Shown here: positions 19,303 through 29,493 of the stretch, one piece after another
Layout: each line of letters starts with the position of its first letter
Position numbering within the stretch: position 1 is the stretch's first letter
Origin: Dyella flava
Lineage (GTDB): Bacteria > Pseudomonadota > Gammaproteobacteria > Xanthomonadales > Rhodanobacteraceae
DNA length: 64,000 nt
Assembly (NCBI RefSeq): GCF_016904955.1
Contig: NZ_JADIKE010000028.1
Coordinates: 62,001-126,000 of the forward strand
Direction of reading: 5' to 3'
Made by a program: the position numbers and the translations under genes
Notes under the pieces: model-generated
Told to the model about the DNA's origin: nothing
Databases searched by the model: none
Seen by the model: the letters and a program-made list of their open reading frames with translations, nothing else

Positions 19303-20475
19303 ATGAGCACGGAACTGGATAACTCTCCTTTCCTGGTTTTCGGTGCGCCTCAGATTGGCGAGGAGGAGATTGCCGAAGTCGTGGACTGCCTGCGCTCCGG
19401 CTGGCTGGGGACGGGACCACGGGTCGCGCAGTTCGAACGGGAGTTTGCGGCCTTCAGGCATGTGCAGGCCACACAAGTTGCCGCGGTCAATTCGTGTACT
19501 GCGGCTTTGCACGTGAGCATGCTTGCGGCGGATCTTGAGCCTGGTTCGGAGGTCATCACCACGCCATTGACGTTTTGCGCGACTGTCAATGCGATCTTGC
19601 ATGCCGGACTGACGCCCGTGCTGGCGGACGTCGATCCGCTAAGTCAAAACATTCTTCCCGAGGCTATTGAGGCCGCGATTACGCCACGTACCCGCGCGAT
19701 CCTCCCCGTGCATTTTGCCGGACGTCCTTGTGCCATGGATCAGATCATGGCCATCGCGCGCAAACGTGATCTGGCGGTGATTGAGGACTGTGCTCATGCG
19801 GTGGAGGCTGAATTCCATGGGCAGCCGCTGGGTACCTTCGGGGATTTTGGCTGCTTCAGTTTTTACGTCACAAAAAACGTGGTGACGGGTGAGGGCGGCA
19901 TGATTCTCGGACGCAGCGAGGATCGGATTGCGCGGGCACGTATTTTGGCCTTGCATGGCATGAGCAAGGACGCCTGGCATCGCTTCGGCGACGAGGGCTA
20001 CAAGCATTATCAGGTCGTTGAGTGCGGCTTTAAATACAACATGATGGATGTGCAGGCTGCGCTGGGATTACATCAGTTGGCTCGCGTCGAGAACAATTGG
20101 CGCAGGCGTGAGGCGATCTGGCAACGCTACGACGAGGCCTTTGCGGATTTACCCATCAGTCTGCCGGCTCCCGCAGAGACAAACACTCGCCACGGGCGGC
20201 ATTTGTACACCGTGATGCTTGACGAGCAACGTTGCGGGATTGCGCGTGACGAATTTCTGGAGGCGATGAATACGGCGCGAATCGGTACGGGCGTGCACTA
20301 CCTCTCCATCCCCGAACATCTGTATTACCAGCAGCGCTTTGGGTGGCGGTCGGAGCAATGGCCGAATGCAACGCGCCTTGGACGTGAGACGGTGAGTTTG
20401 CCGATGTCGCGAGCTTTGACCGATCACGATGTGGAACGGGTGATCGGCGCCGTTCGTCAAATCTTGCATGCTTGA
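19303..20475 (+). CDS. DegT/DnrJ/EryC1/StrS family sugar aminotransferase
   Basis: PLP enzyme of 390 residues that usually transaminates a keto-nucleotide sugar in amino-sugar biosynthesis. The PLP-binding Lys is in SFYVTKNVVTGEGG near residue 190. GSEVITTPLTFCATVNAI and the ALHGMSKDAWHR segment are also typical. Spacing of three bases after cysNC shows co-transcription. The last gene of the cluster, followed by a strong terminator. Confidence 0.88.
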   Translation: MSTELDNSPFLVFGAPQIGEEEIAEVVDCLRSGWLGTGPRVAQFEREFAAFRHVQATQVAAVNSCTAALHVSMLAADLEPGSEVITTPLTFCATVNAILHAGLTPVLADVDPLSQNILPEAIEAAITPRTRAILPVHFAGRPCAMDQIMAIARKRDLAVIEDCAHAVEAEFHGQPLGTFGDFGCFSFYVTKNVVTGEGGMILGRSEDRIARARILALHGMSKDAWHRFGDEGYKHYQVVECGFKYNMMDVQAALGLHQLARVENNWRRREAIWQRYDEAFADLPISLPAPAETNTRHGRHLYTVMLDEQRCGIARDEFLEAMNTARIGTGVHYLSIPEHLYYQQRFGWRSEQWPNATRLGRETVSLPMSRALTDHDVERVIGAVRQILHA

Positions 20476-20490
20476 TTGGTGGACGGGCAT

Positions 20491-20520
20491 AAAAAAAGGC
20501 GGCCATCGGCCGCCTTTTTA
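20491..20520. terminator. Bidirectional intrinsic terminator
   Basis: Perfect 12-bp stem AAAAAGGCGGCC with an ATC loop and its complement ending in T5. It lies between the convergent aminotransferase gene and etfA and can serve both. Confidence 0.9.
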
Positions 20521-20542
20521 ACTGGCGAGCTACGCGCGGGTC

Positions 20543-21487
<945 letters not shown>

Positions 21488-21515
21488 GGGTGTCTCCTAA
21501 AGTCCGGTCGGCTGC

Positions 21516-22262
21516 TTAAAGCAGGCCTTTCTGCTTCAACGCGGCGACCAGTTCGGCCGCATCCTTCACCATCACACCCTTGCTGCGCTTGCCTGGTGCA
21601 GCGTAGTGCGTGGTCGTGAGTTGATCGTGCGTGTCGACGCCGAGCGAGGCGAATTCGATCGTATCGATGGGCTTGGACTTGGCCTTCATGATGTCCGGCA
21701 GCTTGATGAAGCGCGGTTCGTTCAGACGCAGGTCGGTGGTAATGACCGCCGGCAGTTCGGCTTCGATGGTTTCCAGGCCGGCGTCCACTTCGCGCGTAAC
21801 GGTGGCCTTGCCATTGGCGATCTCCAGCTTGCTGGCAAAGGTTGCCTGCGGGCGATCCCACAACGCGGCCAGCATCTGGCCGGTCTGGTTGGCGTCATCG
21901 TCGATGGCCTGCTTGCCAAGGATGACCAGGCCAGGCTGCTCCTTGTCGATCAGCTTCTGGAACACGCGGGCCGCGGTCAGCGGCTGGACGGCGTCGGCAG
22001 TGACCACATGAATCGCGCGGTTCGCGCCCATGGCCAAGCCGTTGCGCAAGTGTGCGGTGAGATCGGCAGGGCCGACGCCTACAACGACAACCTCTTCAGC
22101 GATCCCCTTTTCGCGCAATCGCAGCGCTTCTTCCAGCGCGATATCGTCAAACGGGTTTGCCGAAAGCTTCACGCCGTCGGTCACCACGCCGGTGCCGTCG
22201 GGTTTGACCTGGATGCGGACGTTGTAGTCCACCACGCGCTTGTAGCCGACCAGAATCTTCAT
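21516..22262 (-). CDS. etfB: Electron transfer flavoprotein beta subunit
   Basis: ETF beta subunit, 248 residues, binding structural AMP and docking dehydrogenases. It begins MKILVGYKRVVDYNVRIQVK, the canonical N-terminus. An upstream in-frame ATG at 22313 would add 17 unrelated residues, whereas ATG 22262 has an AGGAAAGG ribosome site, so that start is used. Other family segments are NPFDDIALEEALRL and LGKQAIDDDANQTGQMLA. It is the first gene of the etfBA operon, with a likely promoter just upstream. Confidence 0.97.
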   Translation of the reverse strand: MKILVGYKRVVDYNVRIQVKPDGTGVVTDGVKLSANPFDDIALEEALRLREKGIAEEVVVVGVGPADLTAHLRNGLAMGANRAIHVVTADAVQPLTAARVFQKLIDKEQPGLVILGKQAIDDDANQTGQMLAALWDRPQATFASKLEIANGKATVTREVDAGLETIEAELPAVITTDLRLNEPRFIKLPDIMKAKSKPIDTIEFASLGVDTHDQLTTTHYAAPGKRSKGVMVKDAAELVAALKQKGLL

Positions 22263-22319
22263 CTGCCTTTCCTTCTTACCGGACGCCCGTGGGCGTATGG
22301 GATTGCTGAGCAAACGCCT

Positions 22320-22338
22320 ATTCTAACCGGATTCCGGT
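22320..22338 (-). promoter_or_regulatory. Probable etfB promoter -10 with adjacent inverted repeat
   Basis: On the minus strand a TAGAAT hexamer (22320-22325) lies about 60 bp upstream of the etfB start. Immediately behind it, in the spacer position, is a perfect inverted repeat ACCGGA-N-TCCGGT (22326-22338). No good -35 is visible, which would fit a promoter controlled by a protein bound at the repeat. The regulator is unknown. Confidence 0.4.
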
Positions 22339-22463
22339 CACCATGCGGATGCGTAGGGTGGGCGACGGGTTGCTGGGGCGGGGGGAATTCACAAGACCCG
22401 ATACTGGCCGCCGGCAGTTACCAGCGTCGTCGACTGTCAGTGTTGACGGCCGGTGCCCGGCGT

Positions 22464-24539
22464 TCAGCCACTGCGGCGGGCATAGGGGTAACGCTGAGTG
22501 GCGTTGCCCTCCGCAATGCCGCCTAGCGTGGCGGTATCACTGATCGCATAGCCTGCCGCTTCGGCGCACAGTTCGATGATGCGTTCGACGGCGTGCGCCA
22601 GTGTTCCATCGACCTGGCCGGCCTCGTCCTCGAATTCCCATACACCCAAATGCGCGTCGAGTAGCGGCCGCAGCGCTTCCAGCCGCGCCCAGAACATGCT
22701 GCCCGCGATAAATTGGTCCTGCTCCGGAGATGGTTCGGGAATGCCTAACCGCGCGGCAAGATATTGCACGTTTGATTCATTTTCACCCCAGTAAAACTGC
22801 AGCGGTTGTACGTGACCATCCGCTGCGGCCAGCCCGAGCTTGGGTGTATTGCGGAAAGCGGCCAGAGTGCTGGCAGCCCGTTCAGGCGACAGCAGTTTGT
22901 CGATCAGCTCTCGTCGCCACAGCTCCCCATCGCGTCGATGCGTAGAACGCTTGGTGTGCAGCTTGAGTACGACGTCGACGCCTTCGTTAAGCAGGCGATC
23001 TGCGATATGCAGGAACGGCAGGATGTCCCGCCCACGATTCTCGAACGTCGTGATGTCCGCTTTCAGGTCCAGGCGAGCTAAACGTTCTCGCACGATCTGT
23101 TCGTGTTCGACTGTTGTCGTGATGAAAACGCGCCAGTCCAAGCCACTGGTCCGCAAGGCGGCGGCAATTTCATCCAGAACATCCACGTACCAGACGTGGA
23201 TAACGACACAGGGCTGCGGCGACGGTACGGGTTTTTGTTCACACGCGCCGCACAGGGCGTTACGCGTTGCTTGCAGCCATGCAAAACCGAGGCGGGAGTC
23301 GGGCTCCAGCACGGCACCTTCGGCCCACTCGTTCCAGGCGTTGACAAAGACCAGCGGTGAACTCGGCTTGCGCCGTTGCGCCGTGTGGATGGCTTGTTGC
23401 AGCCAGTCGCGATAACCTCGTGGGGATGCATGCGCGAATACGCGCCCCGCACCACTTCGACGTGGTTCATTGTCCCAACCGGGATTCACGCATGGAAACA
23501 GCGTGTAGGTGGGGTCTGCCTGGGTGCTGACCTTGCTGACGAGTTCGCGCCAGTCGTAGATATCCCCGTGAAAATCGGGATTAAGCAGTTGCTGTCGATC
23601 GGTGATCGGCGCAAGTGTGATGTTGTTCGGTGGGAAGGAAACTGCACCGTCAAAGCCGATATCGCGAGGATCGACGCGATCGAAACTCTGCACGTAAGCC
23701 AGGTAGATTTCCCCAATGCCATGTTCACGGCACCACTTTCGCCAACGCTCTGCCGTCGATTGCGCTTCGGGCAACAGGCCCGGGCGATAGACCAGCAGCA
23801 ACGGTTTGCCATCCACGCGCAAATAACGTGGATCGGATAAGTAACGCGACACATGGGCGATGAAGGCGAGGTCATCACTGGCGCTGTGTTGCTGGCCGAT
23901 CAGAATCTGGTCAGCACGGCCATCCCAGCGGCGCGACCAATTTTCATTGGCCCAGCACAGGCACAACGGAAGATCCAGCGATGCATCATTCAGCCATTGC
24001 AGCAATGGCCCTTCCAGCAAGGTCTTTCCGCCAAACCAGTAGAAGTAGGTACAGAACGCGGCGATACCGTATTCACGCGCGAGTTGCATCTGGCGGCGCA
24101 TGACGTCGGCAATGCGCAGATCATAAAAACCGAGGGCGCCCGGCAATCGTGGTTGAGCATGCCCTTCGAATTGCGGCAAGGCGCGCGTTACGTTTTGCCA
24201 CTCGGTAAAGCCCTCGCCCCACCATGCGTCGTTCTCTGGGATGGGATGAAACTGCGGCAGGTAGAACGCTACCAGTGTCGCGGGAAGCGGCTCGGGTAGC
24301 TGCCCTGGACGCTGTGGCTGATAACCGATCGCCGGCCCGGCAGCTGTGGCACGCTGCCGGTGCTCACGCGTTCCGGATGCGCCGGTTTGACCGCGTGGGC
24401 CGGCAGGCACCAGATCGTAATGGTTGTCCAGAAAGCGCTGCCGCATGCGATCGCGCGTAGCCGATGGCAAGGGCATCAGTCGGAAGCCCGTACGCAGAAT
24501 GTGAAAGACAGCAGTTTTAGCTAGGGAGGGCAGGGGCAT
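22464..24539 (-). CDS. WbsX-like glycosyltransferase fused to a RgpF-type rhamnan domain
   Basis: 691 residues. After about 85 poorly conserved residues comes a WbsX-type domain (about 88-420): FYLPQFHPIPENDAWW, LCWANENWSRRWDG, NAWNEWAEGAVLEPDS. Residues about 440-655 match the rhamnan synthesis F family (VVIHVWYVDVLDEI, ITTFENRGRDILPFL, VLKLHTKRS, GSMFWAR). Both domains act in polysaccharide assembly, and together they suggest a deoxyhexose-containing glycan. Its WbsX part is a clear paralogue of the central domain of the 1343-5845 protein. It is 45 bp downstream of the next glycosyltransferase gene on the same strand. Confidence 0.85.
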   Translation of the reverse strand: MPLPSLAKTAVFHILRTGFRLMPLPSATRDRMRQRFLDNHYDLVPAGPRGQTGASGTREHRQRATAAGPAIGYQPQRPGQLPEPLPATLVAFYLPQFHPIPENDAWWGEGFTEWQNVTRALPQFEGHAQPRLPGALGFYDLRIADVMRRQMQLAREYGIAAFCTYFYWFGGKTLLEGPLLQWLNDASLDLPLCLCWANENWSRRWDGRADQILIGQQHSASDDLAFIAHVSRYLSDPRYLRVDGKPLLLVYRPGLLPEAQSTAERWRKWCREHGIGEIYLAYVQSFDRVDPRDIGFDGAVSFPPNNITLAPITDRQQLLNPDFHGDIYDWRELVSKVSTQADPTYTLFPCVNPGWDNEPRRSGAGRVFAHASPRGYRDWLQQAIHTAQRRKPSSPLVFVNAWNEWAEGAVLEPDSRLGFAWLQATRNALCGACEQKPVPSPQPCVVIHVWYVDVLDEIAAALRTSGLDWRVFITTTVEHEQIVRERLARLDLKADITTFENRGRDILPFLHIADRLLNEGVDVVLKLHTKRSTHRRDGELWRRELIDKLLSPERAASTLAAFRNTPKLGLAAADGHVQPLQFYWGENESNVQYLAARLGIPEPSPEQDQFIAGSMFWARLEALRPLLDAHLGVWEFEDEAGQVDGTLAHAVERIIELCAEAAGYAISDTATLGGIAEGNATQRYPYARRSG

Positions 24540-24584
24540 GCATGAATCGTAGCGGGAACGCGGCGGGAACGCTGCAACGGACGT

Positions 24585-26714
24585 TCAGCCAAGTACCCGT
24601 CGCAGCGTGTTGCGGGCCGCAGCCGGAGAAAAATGCTGCTCTACGTTATTCAGTCCTGCATCTGATAGGCGTGTCCATAGTTCTCCGTCTGAGAGAAGAC
24701 GGCGTACCGCTTGCACGACGTCACCAGGCTGCTCGGCGATCAAGACGTCTTCTCCATCCTGCAATTGCATGCCTTCCACCGCGATGCTTGTGGCGATGAC
24801 CGGTAGCCCGTAGCTCATCGCCATATTGATCTTGCCTTTGACGCCAGCGCCGAACCGTAACGGCGCCAGCGATGCCAGGCAGCGATCCATCCAGGGCGCA
24901 AGATCCTGTACCCGGCCGTGCAATGTCAGGCCGGGGCGTTGCAGCGTGGCACGCGCGACATCCGGGACATCTCCCAGGATATGCACATGCATGTCCGGCA
25001 TCACGGCAAGCAATGCGGGGAGCAGTGCTTCGGCGATCCATTTGATCGCGTCGGCATTCGGTGGATGCCCATAGCCACCAATGAAGACCAGGTCACCCCG
25101 GCCTGCGTAGGGTTGCCGGCGTCCGTGAACATCATGGATGTTGCTGAGCAATTCCACCTGGGCCTGCGGTGCCAGGCGATGCAGCAGTTCCTGTTCTTTG
25201 GGACTGACTACGAAGCTCACGTCGCATTGTTCGATCAGGGCCAGTTCGCTACGCCGTGACGCCTCGGCCTGACGCCGCAACGTCAGGCTGTCATCCAACT
25301 CGGCGGCGCGTTGTTCCCGGACGAAGTGAAGGTCGACGGTATCCAGGATCAATCTCGCCCGGGGCGCATGTCGCCGTACTGCATGGACGTATTGTCCCGC
25401 CACGGTATGCCGGCAGAGCACGACAGCGTGCAACGACGAGCCATGTTGGCTCAGCCATTTGGGCAGATTGGCGACCTCCGGGCGACACAACACCTGTACG
25501 CCCAGGTCACCCAGGGCAGCGATGGATGCGTCACTGGCAAAGCCGTCATCGGGGGCGAAACTCAGTTGCCATCCCTCTTGGTGAAGGATGCGCAGCATGG
25601 CGAACAGTCGCAATGAACCGGAATCGCGCGAAGGGTCCGGCGTGGTCACGTCCACCACCAGGATGTGTCCGCGAGCATGGCGTCCCCATAGCTGCGAGAG
25701 CGGAGTGCCTGGCGCGGGTTGTTGTTGCAGCTGTTGTCGCCATTTCTGGGCGAACTTGACGTGATTGATCGCCTGGTAGCGCTTCATGCCCGTACCAAGA
25801 TCAGTACCTGCGCTGATGCCTTCGCAGTGCACCACGACACTATTGGGTTCGTAGAATACCGAGAGCCCGGCCTGCCGTACGGCGAAGGCCAGGTCGGTAT
25901 CTTCGTAATAGGCCGGCGCATAGCGCTCGTCGAAGCCGCCCACGGCAGAGAAGCGATCACGCCGGATCATGATGGCCGCACCCGAAAGATAATCGGTGCG
26001 CCGGCGATAGCGATAGGCAGACGCATGGCGCGACTCAAAGCGCCCCACATTCCAGGCGCTGCCGTCGCTGAACACCCACCCGCCGGCCTCTTGCAAGCGG
26101 CCGTCGGGATAGATCAGCCGGCTGCCTGCGATGCCGCAATCGGGTTCATCGGCAAAGCAGCGCAGCAAGGCATCCAGCCATCCTGGGGTTACCTGGGTGT
26201 CGTTATTCAGAAACACCAGGTATTCGCCGCGCGCTGCCTTTGCGCCTGCGTTGCAGCTACCGACGAAACCCTGATTTTGCGCATTGACCAGCAGTCGTAA
26301 TCCATCGACCGCACTCAGTGCCGAGGCGCTGCCATCGGGTGATGCGTCATCCACCACGATCACTTCGGTCGTGATGTTGCCCATATGCAGCGCGAGCGAG
26401 CGCAGGCACGTGACGGTGTAGTCGAGTTTGCCGTAGACAGGAATGATGATGGATACCTGCGGCAGCGCAGGGTTGGCAAACATCAAGCCATCGGTGCTGC
26501 TGTCGAGCGGCAGCAGTTGCAATGTGTCGTCACGCGACGGACGGCGGTGGAACTCCTGGGCAATACGCGCCACGGTGCCGCGCATGCCGCGCTGGGCGAG
26601 ACTGCCAATGACACGACTCCACAAATAGTAAAGGCGTTTGTACCGCCATTGCAGAGACGTACTCAGGGCGGGGTCCTCGTCAATTACCGGAATGGAGCGA
26701 TTATCCATCAACAT
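24585..26714 (-). CDS. Two-domain glycosyltransferase, GT2 plus GT4
   Basis: 709 residues. GT2 domain at about 83-330: VSIIIPVYGKLDYTVTCL, VVDDASPDGS, FLNNDTQVTPGWLD, and YYEDTDLAFAVRQAG, an acceptor-side motif of rhamnosyltransferase-like GT2 enzymes. A second glycosyltransferase fold occupies about 350-700, ending with VFIGGYGHPPNADAI and FGAGVKGKINMAMSYGLPVIAT, the GT4 nucleotide-sugar region. Two ATGs lie near the start (26714 and 26708) with weak ribosome sites, so the exact start is uncertain. Middle gene of the three-gene minus-strand glycan island between etfBA and etfQO. Confidence 0.87.
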   Translation of the reverse strand: MLMDNRSIPVIDEDPALSTSLQWRYKRLYYLWSRVIGSLAQRGMRGTVARIAQEFHRRPSRDDTLQLLPLDSSTDGLMFANPALPQVSIIIPVYGKLDYTVTCLRSLALHMGNITTEVIVVDDASPDGSASALSAVDGLRLLVNAQNQGFVGSCNAGAKAARGEYLVFLNNDTQVTPGWLDALLRCFADEPDCGIAGSRLIYPDGRLQEAGGWVFSDGSAWNVGRFESRHASAYRYRRRTDYLSGAAIMIRRDRFSAVGGFDERYAPAYYEDTDLAFAVRQAGLSVFYEPNSVVVHCEGISAGTDLGTGMKRYQAINHVKFAQKWRQQLQQQPAPGTPLSQLWGRHARGHILVVDVTTPDPSRDSGSLRLFAMLRILHQEGWQLSFAPDDGFASDASIAALGDLGVQVLCRPEVANLPKWLSQHGSSLHAVVLCRHTVAGQYVHAVRRHAPRARLILDTVDLHFVREQRAAELDDSLTLRRQAEASRRSELALIEQCDVSFVVSPKEQELLHRLAPQAQVELLSNIHDVHGRRQPYAGRGDLVFIGGYGHPPNADAIKWIAEALLPALLAVMPDMHVHILGDVPDVARATLQRPGLTLHGRVQDLAPWMDRCLASLAPLRFGAGVKGKINMAMSYGLPVIATSIAVEGMQLQDGEDVLIAEQPGDVVQAVRRLLSDGELWTRLSDAGLNNVEQHFSPAAARNTLRRVLG

Positions 26715-26775
26715 CAGCGATACGGCGAGTTCGCTTCCACCCGAACATTCAGGAGCTGGCTCTGTGCGGATGTGG

Positions 26776-27654
26776 TCAGAACGGCCAGCGCAGTCGGCGT
26801 ACCGGCATCACATATTGGTGACCGAAGTCGATCTGGTCGAATTTGGCGATTTTGCGATCGTGATGCCGGTAGTAGCGCCAGCTTGCCCGCTCAGGCACGG
26901 GCTTGGATGGCTGAAAGAACACGTCGATCTGGTAGACCGGAACACCCTGGGGCGTCACGTGCATGACCAGGCTGCGCCTCGGGCGATGCTTGGCGAGGTG
27001 CGGGGCGCCGCCATGAAACATGGATGGGTGCCAGATGATCACATCGCCCCGGCGGACATGCACTTCTTGTGCGACCAACCCATGCGCGTCGCTCAGGCGT
27101 TGAACTTCTGCCTGATATCGCGAAAAGGCAGCATCCGAAATCTTGGGAATTTTCTCTTGGTCGGGAAACAGTTCGCGGGCCAGGGCTTCCACATCGACGG
27201 GCGGCAACTGGTGGCTGCCGGGCACAACCCGCAGGGGACCGTTTTCCGCATCCACGTCATCCAGGGCGAGCCACATGCCGAGATACTGATCGGCTGGTTT
27301 GGTGCAGAAGTAGGGCGTGTCGCGATGCAGGCTCTGTTCTGAACCACGCTCGTAGTAAAGCGTGGTGTAAAGCGATGTCGACCGACCGAAATAACGGTCG
27401 GCTACCGCCAGGGCCTTGCGGCTTTCTACAAACGCATCGGCGACACTGTCGATGGCCAGGTGCGTATTCACCACGCGATAGAGATGCCCGAACTCATCCG
27501 CATTCGGCGTCACGGCGGCCTGGTGCTCGCGTTTGAAGGCATCGATGGCCGATAACGCGCGCTCGCAGTGCGCGGTATCCAGCGCCTGCGGAACCACGGC
27601 AAAGCCCTGTTCCATCAGTTGTGTGTAAGCACTTGTTGTCAGCGTACTGTCCAT
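26776..27654 (-). CDS. Phytanoyl-CoA dioxygenase (PhyH) family protein
   Basis: Fe(II)/2-oxoglutarate-dependent dioxygenase of 292 residues. The iron ligands are visible as His-x-Asp in SLHRDTPYF and a distal His in IIWHPSMFHGGAPH, with downstream RPRRSLVMHV supplying a candidate 2-oxoglutarate Arg. ATG 27654 is preferred to in-frame GTG 27660 and TTG 27663. PhyH proteins hydroxylate lipids, amino acids or natural products. Here it precedes two glycosyltransferase genes on the same strand (61 bp gap), so it may hydroxylate a sugar or lipid component of their product. It is only 24 bp downstream of etfQO, so a housekeeping link is also possible. Confidence 0.82.
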   Translation of the reverse strand: MDSTLTTSAYTQLMEQGFAVVPQALDTAHCERALSAIDAFKREHQAAVTPNADEFGHLYRVVNTHLAIDSVADAFVESRKALAVADRYFGRSTSLYTTLYYERGSEQSLHRDTPYFCTKPADQYLGMWLALDDVDAENGPLRVVPGSHQLPPVDVEALARELFPDQEKIPKISDAAFSRYQAEVQRLSDAHGLVAQEVHVRRGDVIIWHPSMFHGGAPHLAKHRPRRSLVMHVTPQGVPVYQIDVFFQPSKPVPERASWRYYRHHDRKIAKFDQIDFGHQYVMPVRRLRWPF

Positions 27655-27678
27655 GGTCACCAACGTTGGCGTGCAAAC

Positions 27679-29295
27679 TTAGAGGTTCTGATAGTTCGGT
27701 CCCGAACCACCTTCTGGTGTGACCCAGTTGATGATCTGGTAGGGGTCCTTGATATCACACGTCTTGCAGTGCACGCAGTTGGCGGCGTTGATCTGCAGGC
27801 GTTTGCCGCTGCTCCCATCAGGCATGGTGTCGTTGACGATTTCGTAGACGTTGGCCGGGCAGAAGCGAGTGCAGGGATTGCCGTATTCCTGGGCGCACTT
27901 GGTCACGCAGACGGATGTATCCGCGACGTGCAAATGGATGGGCTGATCCTCATCGTGCTCGGTGGCGGCAAAATAGACGCCAGCCAGGCGGTCGCGTGGC
28001 GGCAATTCGCGTTGCACGTAATCGCGCTTGGGCTCTTCCTGCTGGCCGAGCTTGTGTAGCGAGGACCAGTCGGCTTTGTTCTTCAGCGTCCACGGCGATG
28101 CCCCGCCGGTGAGGGTTTCCCAGGCGGCGTTGAGCATGCCGAACCACAAACCCTTCTTGAAACCGGGCTTGATGTTGCGAACTCTCTTCAGCTCGGCCAT
28201 CACCTCGGAGCCGCGCAGTTTGCTGTCGAAACCGGCGGGTTGCAGATCGTTGGCGGCCAGGTGTTCGGCGGCCAGCATGCCGCTCTTGATCGCCTGATGC
28301 GTGCCCTTGATCTTGGGGACGTTGAGCAGTCCCGCGGTATCGCCGATCAGTAGCGCGCCGGGCATTTCCACCTTGGGCAGTGACTGGTAGCCACCGGTGA
28401 CGATCGCGCGCGCGCCGGCGGAAACAATATTGCCGCCCTCGAGCAGCGGCTTGATCATGGGATGGTTCTTCCACTGCTGGAAGGCTTCCCACGGTTGATA
28501 GTTCGGATCGCTGTAATCGAGACCGCTGACGTAGCCGAGTGCGATGCGGTCCTTGTCCAGGTGATACAGGAAACTGCCGCCGTAGGTATGGCTGTCGGCC
28601 GGCCAGCCGAAGCTGTGCACGATCTTGCCCGGCGTGACGCGTCCTGCCGGCAACTGCCACAGTTCCTTGATGCCGATCGAATAACCCTGCGGATCGCTGC
28701 CCTTCTCCAGTGCGAAGCGCTTGATGAGTTGCTTGGTGAGGCTGCCGCGCGCACCTTCGGACAGCACGGTGACCTTGGCCTTGATGTCGATCCCTTGCGT
28801 GTAGCCGGGCTTGTGCGATCCATCCTTGGCCACGCCCATGTCACCGATACGCACGCCGGCCACTGAGCCATCTTCGTTGTAGATAGTGTCGGCAGCGGCG
28901 AAACCGGGGAACACGTCCACGCCCAGGGCTTCGGCCTGCGGGGCCAGCCATGCGCACAACGCACCGAGCGAGACGATGAAGTTGCCATGGTTCTTCATGC
29001 CCGGCGGCACCGGCAGCTTGCGACCACCGGTTTTCTTGAGCAGCCAGAACTCATCTTCTGCCGCGGGGACACAAATCGGCGGCGGGTTATCGCGCCAGCC
29101 GGGCAGCAAGGCGTCCAGCGGCTGCGGTTCGATCACTGCGCCGGACAGGATCTGCGCGCCGATGGTGGAGGCTTTTTCGATCACGCATACCGTGACATCC
29201 GGCTTGAGCTGCTTCAGTCGGATCGCGAATGAGAGTCCGGCCGGGCCGGCGCCAACGACGATAACGTCGTATTCCATCGTTTCGCGTTCGGTCAT
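27679..29295 (-). CDS. Electron transfer flavoprotein-ubiquinone oxidoreductase
   Basis: Membrane-associated flavo-iron-sulfur enzyme of 538 residues that moves electrons from reduced ETF to ubiquinone. N-terminal FAD loop VVGAGPAGLSFA, central GDTAGLLNVPKIKGTHQAIKS, and a C-terminal 4Fe-4S site with CVHCKTCDIKDP preceded by further cysteines, ending in the family's PEGGSGPNYQNL. The start at 29295 has GGAG at proper distance; ATG 29277 is a less likely alternative. The gene works with etfBA 6 kb away, from which it is separated by glycan genes. Confidence 0.96.
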   Translation of the reverse strand: MTERETMEYDVIVVGAGPAGLSFAIRLKQLKPDVTVCVIEKASTIGAQILSGAVIEPQPLDALLPGWRDNPPPICVPAAEDEFWLLKKTGGRKLPVPPGMKNHGNFIVSLGALCAWLAPQAEALGVDVFPGFAAADTIYNEDGSVAGVRIGDMGVAKDGSHKPGYTQGIDIKAKVTVLSEGARGSLTKQLIKRFALEKGSDPQGYSIGIKELWQLPAGRVTPGKIVHSFGWPADSHTYGGSFLYHLDKDRIALGYVSGLDYSDPNYQPWEAFQQWKNHPMIKPLLEGGNIVSAGARAIVTGGYQSLPKVEMPGALLIGDTAGLLNVPKIKGTHQAIKSGMLAAEHLAANDLQPAGFDSKLRGSEVMAELKRVRNIKPGFKKGLWFGMLNAAWETLTGGASPWTLKNKADWSSLHKLGQQEEPKRDYVQRELPPRDRLAGVYFAATEHDEDQPIHLHVADTSVCVTKCAQEYGNPCTRFCPANVYEIVNDTMPDGSSGKRLQINAANCVHCKTCDIKDPYQIINWVTPEGGSGPNYQNL

Positions 29296-29493
29296 GAGGG
29301 CTCCATCGTGTGGCTAGTGGCTGCAGGGCGTGGCTGGGAAAGGAGGTGGCCGCGAGGTGTTCCAGCGGCCGCTCGGACGGTATTCTCCGGGTTCACCTAC
29401 TGCGCGGCAAACCGGTGCCTGCTTGTGGGAGGTCTGCCGGGGGTGAACATAATGGGGTGGACATCATCACGCTAGACCTGTGCCGGAGTGCGC

